DNA of 51,803 bases from Burkholderia sp. Bp8963 (lineage in GTDB: Bacteria; Pseudomonadota; Gammaproteobacteria; Burkholderiales; Burkholderiaceae). Shown in pieces: positions 26,754 to 34,640 of the stretch (position 1 is its first letter; each line of letters begins with the position of its first letter). The notes beneath the pieces were generated by a model. It saw only the letters and a list, made by a program, of their open reading frames with translations, did not search any database and was not told the DNA's origin. The position numbers and the translations under genes were made by a program. The stretch covers positions 1 through 51,803 of the forward strand of contig NZ_QTQP01000051.1 of the NCBI RefSeq assembly GCF_003854275.1, written 5' to 3'.

Positions 26754-28073
26754 ATGCGTGATGCAAATCGCGATCCCGGTCGCCTCCCGCCGTCGTTATG
26801 GGCGGCGACATCGGCGCCGGCCCTGCCGACAACGCGGCTCCCGGCCGGCACGACCTTCGTGGATCTGCTCGTGATCGGAGCTGGCTTCACGGGTGTCAGC
26901 GCCGCGCTGCACGCAGCGCAACGCGGCGCACGAGTGGTCGTACTCGAGGCGGCCGAGACAGGCTGGGGGGCTTCCGGCCGCAACAACGGACAGGTGATTC
27001 CGGCGATGACGCGCGCCGATCCTGATGCGATCGTCGCGGAATACGGTTCGGACAAGGGAGAATCGCTCGTCTCGATCATCGGCACGTCTGCGGATGCCGT
27101 GTTCGATCTCGTGCGGCGACACCGAATCGACTGCGCCGCCGTGCAGTCGGGCTGGATCCAGCCCGCGCATCGCGAGAGTCGCATCAAGCTCGTGCAGGCA
27201 CGCGTCGACCAATGGAAGCGGCGTGGAATCGACGTCGAGATGCTCGACCGGGATCGCACTGCTGAGCTGACCGGATCGTCGTTCTGGTGCGGTGGCTGGC
27301 AGAACCCGACCGGTGGGCACCTGAATCCGCTGGCGTTGGTTCGCGGGCTGGCGCAAGCCGCGCACGCCGCCGGCGCCAGCCTCCATTCACAGACGCCCGT
27401 GTCGTCCCTGGTTCGGGAGGGGAGCCATTGGGTGGCAGCGCATGGCGGTGCCCGCGTGCATGCGCGCAGCGTGTTGATCGCCACCCACAGCTACACAGGG
27501 CGAACGACGCGCGCTCCATGGCCCGGTATCAGTCACGCGCTTCTCCCGATGAGGTCGTACCAGATCGCGACACAGCCGTTGCCCGATGCGCTGCGTGCCA
27601 CCATTTTGCCTTTCGACCATGCGATGTCTGATACGCAGTCCGATCTTCATTTCGCGCGCTTCGACCGGGACGGTCGGCTCGTCAGCGGCGGAGCGCTCGT
27701 CGTGCCGACTGGATATGAACGTCGACTGCCAGTGCGGATCGGTGCCCGGCTGCGGCGCATGTATCCACAGCTGAACGATTTTCCACTTCGCTTCGAGCAT
27801 TTATGGCATGGCGATTTCGCGATTACGCCGGACCGGATGCCGCGCTTCGTGCGGCTCGACGACGGTCTCTATACCTGGTTCGGCTGCAACGGGCGTGGCG
27901 TCGCATTATCGACGGTTGCGGGGCGTGAGCTTGCCGAAGTCGCGTTGACCGGGGATGAGAATCGATCACCGCTGCCGTTCTCGACGCTCCGGACAATTTC
28001 CGCGCATGCATTCGTCAAGCGGCTTGCAATCGGCGCGATGCTCTATTACCGATGGCGCGACCGGCGAGATTAG
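26754..28073 (+). CDS. FAD-dependent amine/amino-acid oxidoreductase (DadA/PuuB-like)
   Basis: The protein is 439 aa. VIGAGFTGVSAALHAAQRG (about 40-58) is the Rossmann FAD site, with VVVLEA after it; GWGASGRNNGQVIP and GGHLNPLALVRGLAQAA are seen in the glycine/D-amino-acid oxidase (DAO) family, and WFGCNGRGVALSTVAGREL closes the FAD site. It is closest in pattern to gamma-glutamylputrescine oxidase and related amine oxidases, which deaminate primary or secondary amines. A TTG at 26676, overlapping the upstream stop as TTGA, could also be the start (465 aa); I prefer the ATG at 26754 because it begins a normal family N-terminus. It lies between the transporter and the 2-oxoacid oxidoreductase. 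Confidence 0.88.
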   Translation: MRDANRDPGRLPPSLWAATSAPALPTTRLPAGTTFVDLLVIGAGFTGVSAALHAAQRGARVVVLEAAETGWGASGRNNGQVIPAMTRADPDAIVAEYGSDKGESLVSIIGTSADAVFDLVRRHRIDCAAVQSGWIQPAHRESRIKLVQARVDQWKRRGIDVEMLDRDRTAELTGSSFWCGGWQNPTGGHLNPLALVRGLAQAAHAAGASLHSQTPVSSLVREGSHWVAAHGGARVHARSVLIATHSYTGRTTRAPWPGISHALLPMRSYQIATQPLPDALRATILPFDHAMSDTQSDLHFARFDRDGRLVSGGALVVPTGYERRLPVRIGARLRRMYPQLNDFPLRFEHLWHGDFAITPDRMPRFVRLDDGLYTWFGCNGRGVALSTVAGRELAEVALTGDENRSPLPFSTLRTISAHAFVKRLAIGAMLYYRWRDRRD

Positions 28074-28175
28074 GTAGGTCCGGCTGCCATTCCGCCGAAT
28101 GGCAGAGGTGTCGTGGGAATCAGCGAGCCTGCCGGTGACGCTCGCGAGGCAGCAGAACCTTCGCAGGAGAGATGG

Positions 28176-31100
28176 ATGGATTATTCAATGACCCGAGTAC
28201 CGCTTTCGGTCGAATCGACGTTGCCGCGCGGCGTGGCAATGCGTAAAGTTTCCCTCGACGACAAGTACGTGCTCGACACTGGCCGGATTTTTCTCACCGG
28301 CGTCCAGGCGCTCGTCCGACTCCCGCTGATGCAGCGTCGCCGCGACGAGGCGAGCGGACTCCACACCGCGGGCTACATCTCCGGCTATCGCGGATCGCCT
28401 CTTGGCACGTATGACGCGGAACTCGGCAAGGCGAAGCAATTGCTTGCCGGCGCCAACGTGCTGTTCGTGCCTGGCGTGAACGAGGATCTGGCCGCGACCG
28501 CCGTTTGGGGGACGCAGCAGGCCGAGGTCGGCGGTGAAGGCAAATACGACGGCGTGTTTGCGGTCTGGTACGGTAAAGGCCCGGGCGTTGACAGGAGCGG
28601 CGATGCGTTTCGGCACGCGAACCTGGCCGGCAGTTCGAAGCACGGCGGCGTTCTCGTCTTGATGGGCGACGACCACACCTGTGAATCGTCGACGACCTGC
28701 CACCAGTCCGAGTTCGCACTGGTCGACGCATCGATCCCGATCCTCAGCCCGAGCGGCGTGCAGGAGATTCTCGACTACGGTCTGTACGGCTGGGCGTTGT
28801 CGCGCTTTTCGGGATGCTGGGTCGGTCTGAAGTGCGTGAAGGACACGGCAGATGCTTCTGCTGCCATTGAAGTGGATCCGGCGCGCGTGAAGGTGGTCCT
28901 GCCCGATGATGTGGCGATGCCGCCAGGCGGATTGAACCTGCGGCAACCGGATACACCGCAGGAGCAGGAATATCGGCTGCACAACTACAAGCTGGATGCG
29001 GTGCGCGCTTTCGTCCGCGCGAACCGGCTCGACAAGATGGTGCTTGGCAATGCGAATCGTCGCATCGGCATTGTCACCCATGGCAAGAGCCATCTCGACG
29101 TGCTTCAGGCCATCGACGACCTGAACGTCACTGACGCAGAACTGGAGTCGATGGGCGTCGCAATCTACAAGGTCGCATGTACCTGGCCGCTCGAACCGCA
29201 AGGGCTGCGCGAATTCGCCAGCGGGCTGGATCTGCTGGTGGTGGTGGAGGAAAAGCGCAGCCTGCTCGAGTCGCAGATCAAGGACATCCTCTATCACGTG
29301 CCGAACGCGCCCGTGGTGATCGGCAAGCTCGACGAGCAGGGAAAAAAGCTGTTTCCGGTGGAGATGTCGCTCAACTCGGTGCAGATCGCCATCGCGCTCG
29401 GGCAGCGCATCGCGCATCTCGACCGCGGCAGCAGGCTCGCCGAGCGTGTGACGTTTCTGACCGAGTTGAGCGAGGTCGCATTTGCTCCCGAGGCGATGCA
29501 GCGCAGCTTCTATTTCTGCAGCGGATGTCCGCACAATTCCTCGACGGTGATCCCGCCGGGCAGCAAGGCGTATGCGGGCATCGGCTGCAGCTGGATGGCG
29601 CAAACGATGGACCGCAATACGCTTGGCTATACGCAGATGGGCGCGGAAGGCATGGCCTGGGTGGGCGAGGCGCCGTTTTCCAGGCGAGCGCACATGTTCC
29701 AGAACATGGGCGACGGCACGTACTTCCACTCGGGGCTACTTGCCGTTCGGGCCGCGCTTGCCGCAAAGACGAACATCACCTTCAAGATTCTCTATAACGA
29801 CGCGGTTGCAATGACGGGTGGGCAGCGTCACGACGGTCAGTTGAGTCCGATGACGATCACCACTCAGGTGCATGCCGAAGGCGTTCGCCGCATCGCGGTC
29901 GTCGCCGACGATCCGTCGAAGTATCCGGCAGACGCCGGATGGGCGCCCGGCGTGACCATTCATCACCGATCGGAACTGCAGAAGGTTCAGGACGTGTTGC
30001 GTGGCGTCCCGGGCGTGAGCGTGCTCGTCTACGATCAGACTTGTGCGGCCGAAAAGCGCCGGCGCCGCAAGCGCAAGCAGTTCCCGGATCCCGCAAAGCA
30101 TCTGGTGATCAACGATCTCGTGTGCGAAGGGTGCGGCGATTGCGGCGTGAAATCAAATTGTGTGTCGCTGGTGCCGCTCGAGACCGAGTTCGGGCGCAAG
30201 CGAGAGATCGATCAGTCCGCGTGCAACAAGGATTACTCGTGCAACAACGGCTTTTGTCCGAGTTTTGTCACCGTGCATGGCGGAAATCCGAGGAAATCGG
30301 CCACGATCCGACCTGACGCGGCGCTTTTTCCGGCACTGACCGAGCCGGAACTGCCGTCGCTTGAAACGGGCGTATTTTCGATGATCGTCACCGGTGTCGG
30401 CGGCACCGGCGTCGTGACGATCGGCGCGATTCTCGGCATGGCCGCGCATCTCGAAGGCAAGGGGTGCGGCATCCTCGATATGGCCGGCCTTGCGCAGAAA
30501 GGCGGCTCGGTGTGGTCCCATCTGCGATTCGGCAAGAACCCGGCCGCGATCAAGGCGATCCGAATCGCTGCCGGCGGCGCCGATGTCGTTCTCGGGTGCG
30601 ACATGGTCGTGGCCGCCAGCCGCAAGACGCTCGCGACAACCCGCAAGGGCGCGACTCGCATGCTGGTCAATACGCACGAGGTCATGACGGGCGAATTCAC
30701 ACGCCATCCGGATCTCGCGTTCCCGGCTTCAGACCTGCGCAGCGCCATTGTCGACGCTGTCGGCGAGCATCACGCCGAGTTCGTCGACTCGACGAAGTAT
30801 GCGCTCAGCCTGTTCGGCGACACGATTGCCGGGAACATGTTCATGCTGGGTTACGCGTATCAGCGCGGCCTGATCCCGATCGGAGCCGATGCGATCCATG
30901 CCGCGATCGAACTCAACGGGGCGGCGGTCGCATTGAACCAGGAGGCGTTTCTGTGGGGACGTCGAACCGCGTTGTCGCCGAGTGCGGCGCAGAAGGCGCT
31001 TATCGCGGCGAAGCCGCTGCGGGAGTCGCTGCGCATTTCCGTGACCGTCGACGAGATGATCGAGCGGCGCGCCGTGTTTCTCACCGCCTACCAGAACGCC

Positions 31101-31706
31101 GCTTATGCGCAACGCTATCGTTCACTGGTGGCGAGGATCCGCGAATGGGAGCGCCGCATCTCGCACAACGAGGATGCGGTCACCCGAGCAGTCGCGAGTG
31201 CCTACTTCAGGCTGCTTGCCTACAAGGACGAATACGAAGTAGCGCGACTGCATTCGTCGCCCGAGTTCGTCGAGAGCCTGCGGCAGCGGTTCGACGGCGA
31301 TTTCCGGATCGCATTCAACCTCGCGCCACCGCTGCTGTCGGGCAAGGACGAACTGACCGGCGAGCCGCGAAAGAAGGAGTATGGCGCGTGGATTCTTCCG
31401 GTTTTCAGGACGCTCGCGAAGCTGAAATTCCTTCGTGGAACGCCTTTCGATGTATTCGGCCACACGGCGGAACGCAAGATGGAGCGCGGCCTGATCGCAC
31501 GCTATGAGCAGACCGTCGACGCGATCATTCGTCACGGGAACGCCCGGAAACTGCAGGCGGCGCTGCGTGCCGCGTCGATTGCGGAAAAGATCCGTGGATA
31601 CGGACATGTGAAGGAGCGGAACTTCGAAGCGGTGGACGCCGAATGGCGCGCCGCCGTGGAGCAGCTTTCACATCCGGTGATCATCGAGTTGAAGCAGGTC
31701 GCGTAA
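28176..31706 (+). CDS. Fused 2-oxoacid (indolepyruvate-type) ferredoxin oxidoreductase
   Basis: The protein is 1176 aa, a fusion of IorA- and IorB-like parts. Near the N-terminus is the pyrimidine-binding half (GYISGYRGSPLGTYD, GVNEDLAATAVWG, GDDHTCESSTTCHQSE). GCSWMAQTMDR and NMGDGTYFHSG (about 511) are the thiamine diphosphate half. CEGCGDCGVKSNC and CNKDYSCNNGFCPSF (about 648-700) hold 4Fe-4S clusters. The IorB-like gamma part is VTGVGGTGVVTIGAIL and MAGLAQKGGSVWSHLRFG. Such enzymes turn aryl- or branched 2-oxo acids plus CoA into acyl-CoA and CO2 with reduced ferredoxin; fused forms in Betaproteobacteria have been linked to phenylpyruvate or indolepyruvate breakdown. The start at 28176 lies just after AGGAGAG. 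It is the last gene of the transporter operon, 102 bp after the oxidoreductase. Confidence 0.92.
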   Translation: MDYSMTRVPLSVESTLPRGVAMRKVSLDDKYVLDTGRIFLTGVQALVRLPLMQRRRDEASGLHTAGYISGYRGSPLGTYDAELGKAKQLLAGANVLFVPGVNEDLAATAVWGTQQAEVGGEGKYDGVFAVWYGKGPGVDRSGDAFRHANLAGSSKHGGVLVLMGDDHTCESSTTCHQSEFALVDASIPILSPSGVQEILDYGLYGWALSRFSGCWVGLKCVKDTADASAAIEVDPARVKVVLPDDVAMPPGGLNLRQPDTPQEQEYRLHNYKLDAVRAFVRANRLDKMVLGNANRRIGIVTHGKSHLDVLQAIDDLNVTDAELESMGVAIYKVACTWPLEPQGLREFASGLDLLVVVEEKRSLLESQIKDILYHVPNAPVVIGKLDEQGKKLFPVEMSLNSVQIAIALGQRIAHLDRGSRLAERVTFLTELSEVAFAPEAMQRSFYFCSGCPHNSSTVIPPGSKAYAGIGCSWMAQTMDRNTLGYTQMGAEGMAWVGEAPFSRRAHMFQNMGDGTYFHSGLLAVRAALAAKTNITFKILYNDAVAMTGGQRHDGQLSPMTITTQVHAEGVRRIAVVADDPSKYPADAGWAPGVTIHHRSELQKVQDVLRGVPGVSVLVYDQTCAAEKRRRRKRKQFPDPAKHLVINDLVCEGCGDCGVKSNCVSLVPLETEFGRKREIDQSACNKDYSCNNGFCPSFVTVHGGNPRKSATIRPDAALFPALTEPELPSLETGVFSMIVTGVGGTGVVTIGAILGMAAHLEGKGCGILDMAGLAQKGGSVWSHLRFGKNPAAIKAIRIAAGGADVVLGCDMVVAASRKTLATTRKGATRMLVNTHEVMTGEFTRHPDLAFPASDLRSAIVDAVGEHHAEFVDSTKYALSLFGDTIAGNMFMLGYAYQRGLIPIGADAIHAAIELNGAAVALNQEAFLWGRRTALSPSAAQKALIAAKPLRESLRISVTVDEMIERRAVFLTAYQNAAYAQRYRSLVARIREWERRISHNEDAVTRAVASAYFRLLAYKDEYEVARLHSSPEFVESLRQRFDGDFRIAFNLAPPLLSGKDELTGEPRKKEYGAWILPVFRTLAKLKFLRGTPFDVFGHTAERKMERGLIARYEQTVDAIIRHGNARKLQAALRAASIAEKIRGYGHVKERNFEAVDAEWRAAVEQLSHPVIIELKQVA

Positions 31707-31711
31707 GCGTG

Positions 31712-32036
31712 GCAGCGCGCGAAATGGAGCCGAGCGTGATGACGTCGGCGACGAACGGGTCGACGTCGATCTGATCGATGCCGAATGCCTCGGTCAGGCC
31801 GTTCAACCAGATCCGGATGCCGTAAAACAGCAGCATCAGCACGAGATCGGGCACCGCACGAATCAGTGTCGTGTACATCGTGCGCGACGCGCGAGATGAC
31901 GCGATTCGACGAGAGCTTCGCTGCGGCGCCGATGAGACCGCGCATGAACGCAGCCGCAAGGGACAGTACGGCGAGCTTGACGGTTTCCCAAGTGCCCGCG
32001 ACGAGCAGCGGACCGAAGCCATTGAAGAGGATGGAG
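31712..32036 (-). pseudogene. Polar amino acid ABC transporter permease (HisQ-like) remnant
   Basis: On the minus strand, two frames join into the N-terminal half of a HisQ-type permease. The first reads GFGPLLVAGTWETVKLAVLS and GLIGAAAKLSSN; the second, after a frameshift near 31880, reads YTTLIRAVPDLVLMLLFYG and IDQIDVDPFVADVITLGS. Homology then fades within about 10 codons, close to the stop of the 2-oxoacid oxidoreductase gene. The C-terminal half, a second permease and an ATPase are absent. It lies just downstream of the polar-amino-acid binding protein gene, so it is what remains of that transporter operon. Confidence 0.75.
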
Positions 32037-32057
32037 GGTTATCCTCGATGACAGGCC

Positions 32058-32081
32058 GCGAGCCGCGCAGGCGCGGCTCGC
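32058..32081 (-). terminator. Hairpin between binding-protein gene and permease remnant
   Basis: GCGAGCCGCG and CGCGGCTCGC form a perfect 10-bp stem with a 4-base loop, 43 bases past the stop of the minus-strand binding-protein gene. No T-run follows. In such operons a hairpin here often stabilises the binding-protein mRNA relative to the permease mRNA; it may now serve as the 3' end. Confidence 0.55.
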
Positions 32082-32123
32082 TTCCCTGTGTTGACGCGCG
32101 AAATGGCGAAATGACGAACGGGC

Positions 32124-32882
32124 TTAGCTGCCGTACAGGTCGAAATCGAAGTACTTCGACTCGATCTTCCTGTAGGTGCCGTCCTTGATCATGTCGGCGA
32201 TCGACTTGTCGATCCTTGCCTTGAGGTCGCCGTCGTCCTTGCGCATGCCGATGGCGGCAGCACCCGTTTGGCGCTCCGGGCCGGCAAACGCGAAGCCCGC
32301 GCCGCGCGGCGTCTTCAGGAAACCGAGCGCGGCCTGCACTTCGTCCTGCAGCGTGGCGTCCAGACGGCCCGATTGCAGGTCCATATAGACCTGGTCCTGG
32401 TTCTGATATGACACCACGTTGACACCCTTCGGCGCCCAGTTTTCCTTCGCGTAGGTTTCCTGGATCGTGCCTTGCTGGACCCCTACCGATTTGCCCTTGA
32501 GCGATTCGACGGTCGGCGCCAGGTGCGTGTCCTTCTTTGCGACGAGACGTGTCGGCGTGTTGTAGAGCTTCTGCGAGAACGCGAGCTGTTCGGCCCGCTG
32601 GGGCGTGATCGTCATCGAAGACAGCACAGCGTCGAACTTCTTCGCCTTCAGCGCCGGGATCATGCTGTCGAAGTCCTGCTCGACCCATACGCACTTCGCG
32701 TTCAGGCGGCGGCAGATTTCGTTGCCGAGATCGATGTCGAAGCCGATGACCTTGCCATCGGGTGCCTTCGATTCGAATGGCGCATAGGTGGGATCCACAC
32801 CGAAACGGATCGTCGACCACTCCTTGGCGCAGGCGCCGCCGGCGGCGAAGGCGAGTGCGACAATCAAAGCGAGTTTCTTCAT
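32124..32882 (-). CDS. Polar amino acid ABC transporter substrate-binding protein (orphan)
   Basis: The protein is 252 aa. A signal peptide covers about residues 1-19 (KKLALIVALAFAAGGACA). The mature part shows IRFGVDPTYAPFESKAPDGK, GFDIDLGNEICRRLNAKC, FDAVLSSMTITPQR, RTLARVAKKD-like LVAKKDTH and SVGVQQGTIQETYA: the cluster 3 (lysine/arginine/ornithine/histidine type) binding-protein family. It delivers amino acids to a HisQMP-type permease, but here the permease is a fragment and no ATPase follows. It may work with a transporter encoded elsewhere. The start at 32882 is chosen as the beginning of the signal peptide. Confidence 0.93.
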   Translation of the reverse strand: MKKLALIVALAFAAGGACAKEWSTIRFGVDPTYAPFESKAPDGKVIGFDIDLGNEICRRLNAKCVWVEQDFDSMIPALKAKKFDAVLSSMTITPQRAEQLAFSQKLYNTPTRLVAKKDTHLAPTVESLKGKSVGVQQGTIQETYAKENWAPKGVNVVSYQNQDQVYMDLQSGRLDATLQDEVQAALGFLKTPRGAGFAFAGPERQTGAAAIGMRKDDGDLKARIDKSIADMIKDGTYRKIESKYFDFDLYGS

Positions 32883-33005
32883 GCAGTCTCCATACGTGAA
32901 TGTTCCGGCGCGACATTTCGGGCGCTGTCGGCTATTCGCCATGACAACGGGGACCAGCTTCAATCAGGCATGCTTGTTCGATCGGTTTCGCACCTGACGG
33001 CGGAG

Positions 33006-33794
33006 TCAGACCGCAAACAGTCGACCGAGCTTCGGGAGTTTGTCCTTGACACCACCGAGTCGAAGCGCGTGCCAGGCCATCGCGTGATTGCTCGATGTCA
33101 CTGGCTTGCCGAGTGCGCTCTCGATCTCGGTCACATGATCCGCAAGCCGGAGCGAGGTGCATGAGACAAACACCGCGTCGACATCGTCGTGTCGGCCGAT
33201 CTTGAGAATGGCGTTTCGCACTGAATCGGCGTCGATCCGGGCCACCTCGTTATCGTCGGAATGCTCGAACGAGCCCATGCGTACCACGTCGATTCCCCTG
33301 CCGCCCAGGTATTCACGGAGCGATTCATTGATCGTACGCACATACGGAGTCAGCAGAGCGATACGGCTTGCGCCAAGTGCGTTCATCGCGACGCGCGCGG
33401 CCGTGATTGGCGTCGTGCATTCCACTTCCGGGCGCGCTTCCCTGATCCGTTCAATGACCCTTTCTTCTCCGAGAACCATGGAGGCTGACGTACAGCCGAA
33501 GGCGACCACGTCGAGACGCTCGCCCGGTCGGATCACTGCGACGCCGGGTGCGATGAGCGTGTCCATCGTTCTGAGCGTTTCCGGCGTGATTTCAGCAGAA
33601 TTGGCAATGCGGCTCTCGTAGAAGCCGACACCATCGAGCGCCAGGAGCTTGCGCCATTCGTACTCGATCGTATGGTCGGTCGCCAGCACGACCAATCCGA
33701 TCGCCGCACGACGTGAGATTCCGCCATCGAGCGAGAAATCGAGCCGCTCATACCGCTCAACAGATTCCAGGGTGTCCATTTGGTAGGAGTCCAT
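33006..33794 (-). CDS. Asp/Glu racemase-fold protein, maleate isomerase / EutA-like
   Basis: The protein is 262 aa. FGCTSASMVLG (about 98-108) and VFVSCTSLRLADHV (about 210-223) each contain the Cys of the two-cysteine Asp/Glu racemase superfamily; ALDGVGFYESRI and TPITAARVAMNALGASRIALLTPYV are characteristic of the maleate cis-trans isomerase / arylmalonate decarboxylase / EutA branch. It therefore acts on a dicarboxylate or an alpha-substituted acid by Cys-mediated proton transfer, but the substrate is unknown. EutA is from ectoine use, yet eutB/eutC-like genes are absent here. It lies on the minus strand between the RidA gene (122-bp gap) and the binding protein (123-bp gap). The ATG at 33794 has no strong site; the ATG at 33779 is an alternative. 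Confidence 0.82.
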   Translation of the reverse strand: MDSYQMDTLESVERYERLDFSLDGGISRRAAIGLVVLATDHTIEYEWRKLLALDGVGFYESRIANSAEITPETLRTMDTLIAPGVAVIRPGERLDVVAFGCTSASMVLGEERVIERIREARPEVECTTPITAARVAMNALGASRIALLTPYVRTINESLREYLGGRGIDVVRMGSFEHSDDNEVARIDADSVRNAILKIGRHDDVDAVFVSCTSLRLADHVTEIESALGKPVTSSNHAMAWHALRLGGVKDKLPKLGRLFAV

Positions 33795-33916
33795 TCAAAA
33801 TTGTTCGATCCGCCACGTCTTCGTTGCATCCCCGGTACACCGGGCACCTCGCCGCGTTGCGCAAGACTGTCGTCATGCGCTGGCGACCGATATGGCGGCC
33901 GCCAGCGCGAGCGCGG

Positions 33917-34264
33917 TCACAACGCGGCAATGACCCCTATCTCGACGGTGTATTGCGGGAACGCGAGCTTCGACTCGACACATGCGCGTGCCGGAGCCTC
34001 ACCCACCGGGACCCACGCGTCCCAGATTTCATTCATCTCGTTGAACGTGGTGTAGTCGGCGAGCCAGATGTTGGCCGACAGGATCCTGGCCTTGTCGGAG
34101 CCGACCTGCTCGAGCAGACGATCGATCTTCGTGAGAATCTGTGCGGTCTGGCCCTTCACATCCTGAGTCGGATCGTCGGCGACCTGTCCGGCAAGAAAAA
34201 CCAACTCGCCATGCACGACCGCCTGGCTCATGCGCTTGCCGCTTTCGTAACGCTTGATCTGCAT
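33917..34264 (-). CDS. RidA family (2-iminoacid deaminase-like) protein
   Basis: The protein is 115 aa. SQAVVHGELVFLAGQVADD, QTAQILTKIDRLLEQVGSDK and ADYTTFNEMNEIWDAWV are the YjgF/RidA core, and the conserved Arg lies in APARACVESKLA. RidA proteins trimerise and hydrolyse reactive imine intermediates made by amino acid oxidases, lyases and PLP enzymes, which fits the neighbouring FAD oxidoreductases and aminotransferase. The start at 34264 follows AAGGAGAAGCA. It is divergent from the D-amino-acid dehydrogenase gene, and the shared 376-bp region has two TGTCGACA sites, one inside a longer inverted repeat. Confidence 0.92.
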   Translation of the reverse strand: MQIKRYESGKRMSQAVVHGELVFLAGQVADDPTQDVKGQTAQILTKIDRLLEQVGSDKARILSANIWLADYTTFNEMNEIWDAWVPVGEAPARACVESKLAFPQYTVEIGVIAAL

Positions 34265-34320
34265 TGCTTCTCCTTGAAAAGTAACGACATCCACCGTCAT
34301 AGGCTACTTCATGGTGCACA

Positions 34321-34348
34321 TAACTGTCGACACATTTATCGACAGTTA
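34321..34348. promoter_or_regulatory. 28-bp inverted repeat operator containing TGTCGACA (site 3)
   Basis: TAACTGTCGA, an 8-base spacer, then TCGACAGTTA: a perfect 10-bp inverted repeat. The left arm begins the palindromic core TGTCGACA at 34325-34332, so two overlapping symmetries exist. It lies 57 bp upstream of the RidA-like gene start, consistent with control of that gene. Confidence 0.7.
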
Positions 34349-34455
34349 GGGAAATTCTTGCTCGTTCGGGATGAACCGCTCTTGTGCGGAGCCGCGTTTT
34401 TCTTGCGAGGCGTTGTTACCCTCATTGATTTTGTTTTTTTATAGATATACAGTAC

Positions 34456-34463
34456 TGTCGACA
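34456..34463. promoter_or_regulatory. Palindromic operator TGTCGACA (site 4)
   Basis: The core palindrome lies 2 bases after a TACAGT -10-like hexamer, i.e. at the expected transcription start of the D-amino-acid dehydrogenase/aminotransferase unit. This is a repressor position, as for site 2. Confidence 0.65.
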
Positions 34464-34640
34464 CTTTGGATGACGGAACGACGTTTGTCGAAGGCCGAGA
34501 CAACGGTCAAGTCGCGTTGCGGCCGAAAACTGCGACGCCATCGAGCCGTTGCCTCGCATCAGCATCCGCGTGACGGGGGCAATCCCGCCGGGTGCGACGT
34601 TGTGTCACCCACGTCAAATACGCTTCAGGCTGAGGACATC

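Larger units (their letters stand above)
34265..34640. promoter_or_regulatory. Divergent regulatory region between ridA-like and dadA-like genes
   Basis: There is no gene in these 376 bases. It holds two TGTCGACA operators (34325-34332 and 34456-34463) 131 bp apart. For the rightward gene a plausible promoter is TTGATT (34425-34430), 17 bases, then TACAGT (34448-34453), with the operator just downstream at the start point. The stretch is unusually T-rich (34429-34441) for this genome. The leader from 34465 to 34640 is long; it contains open frame but no feature I can name. Confidence 0.6.
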
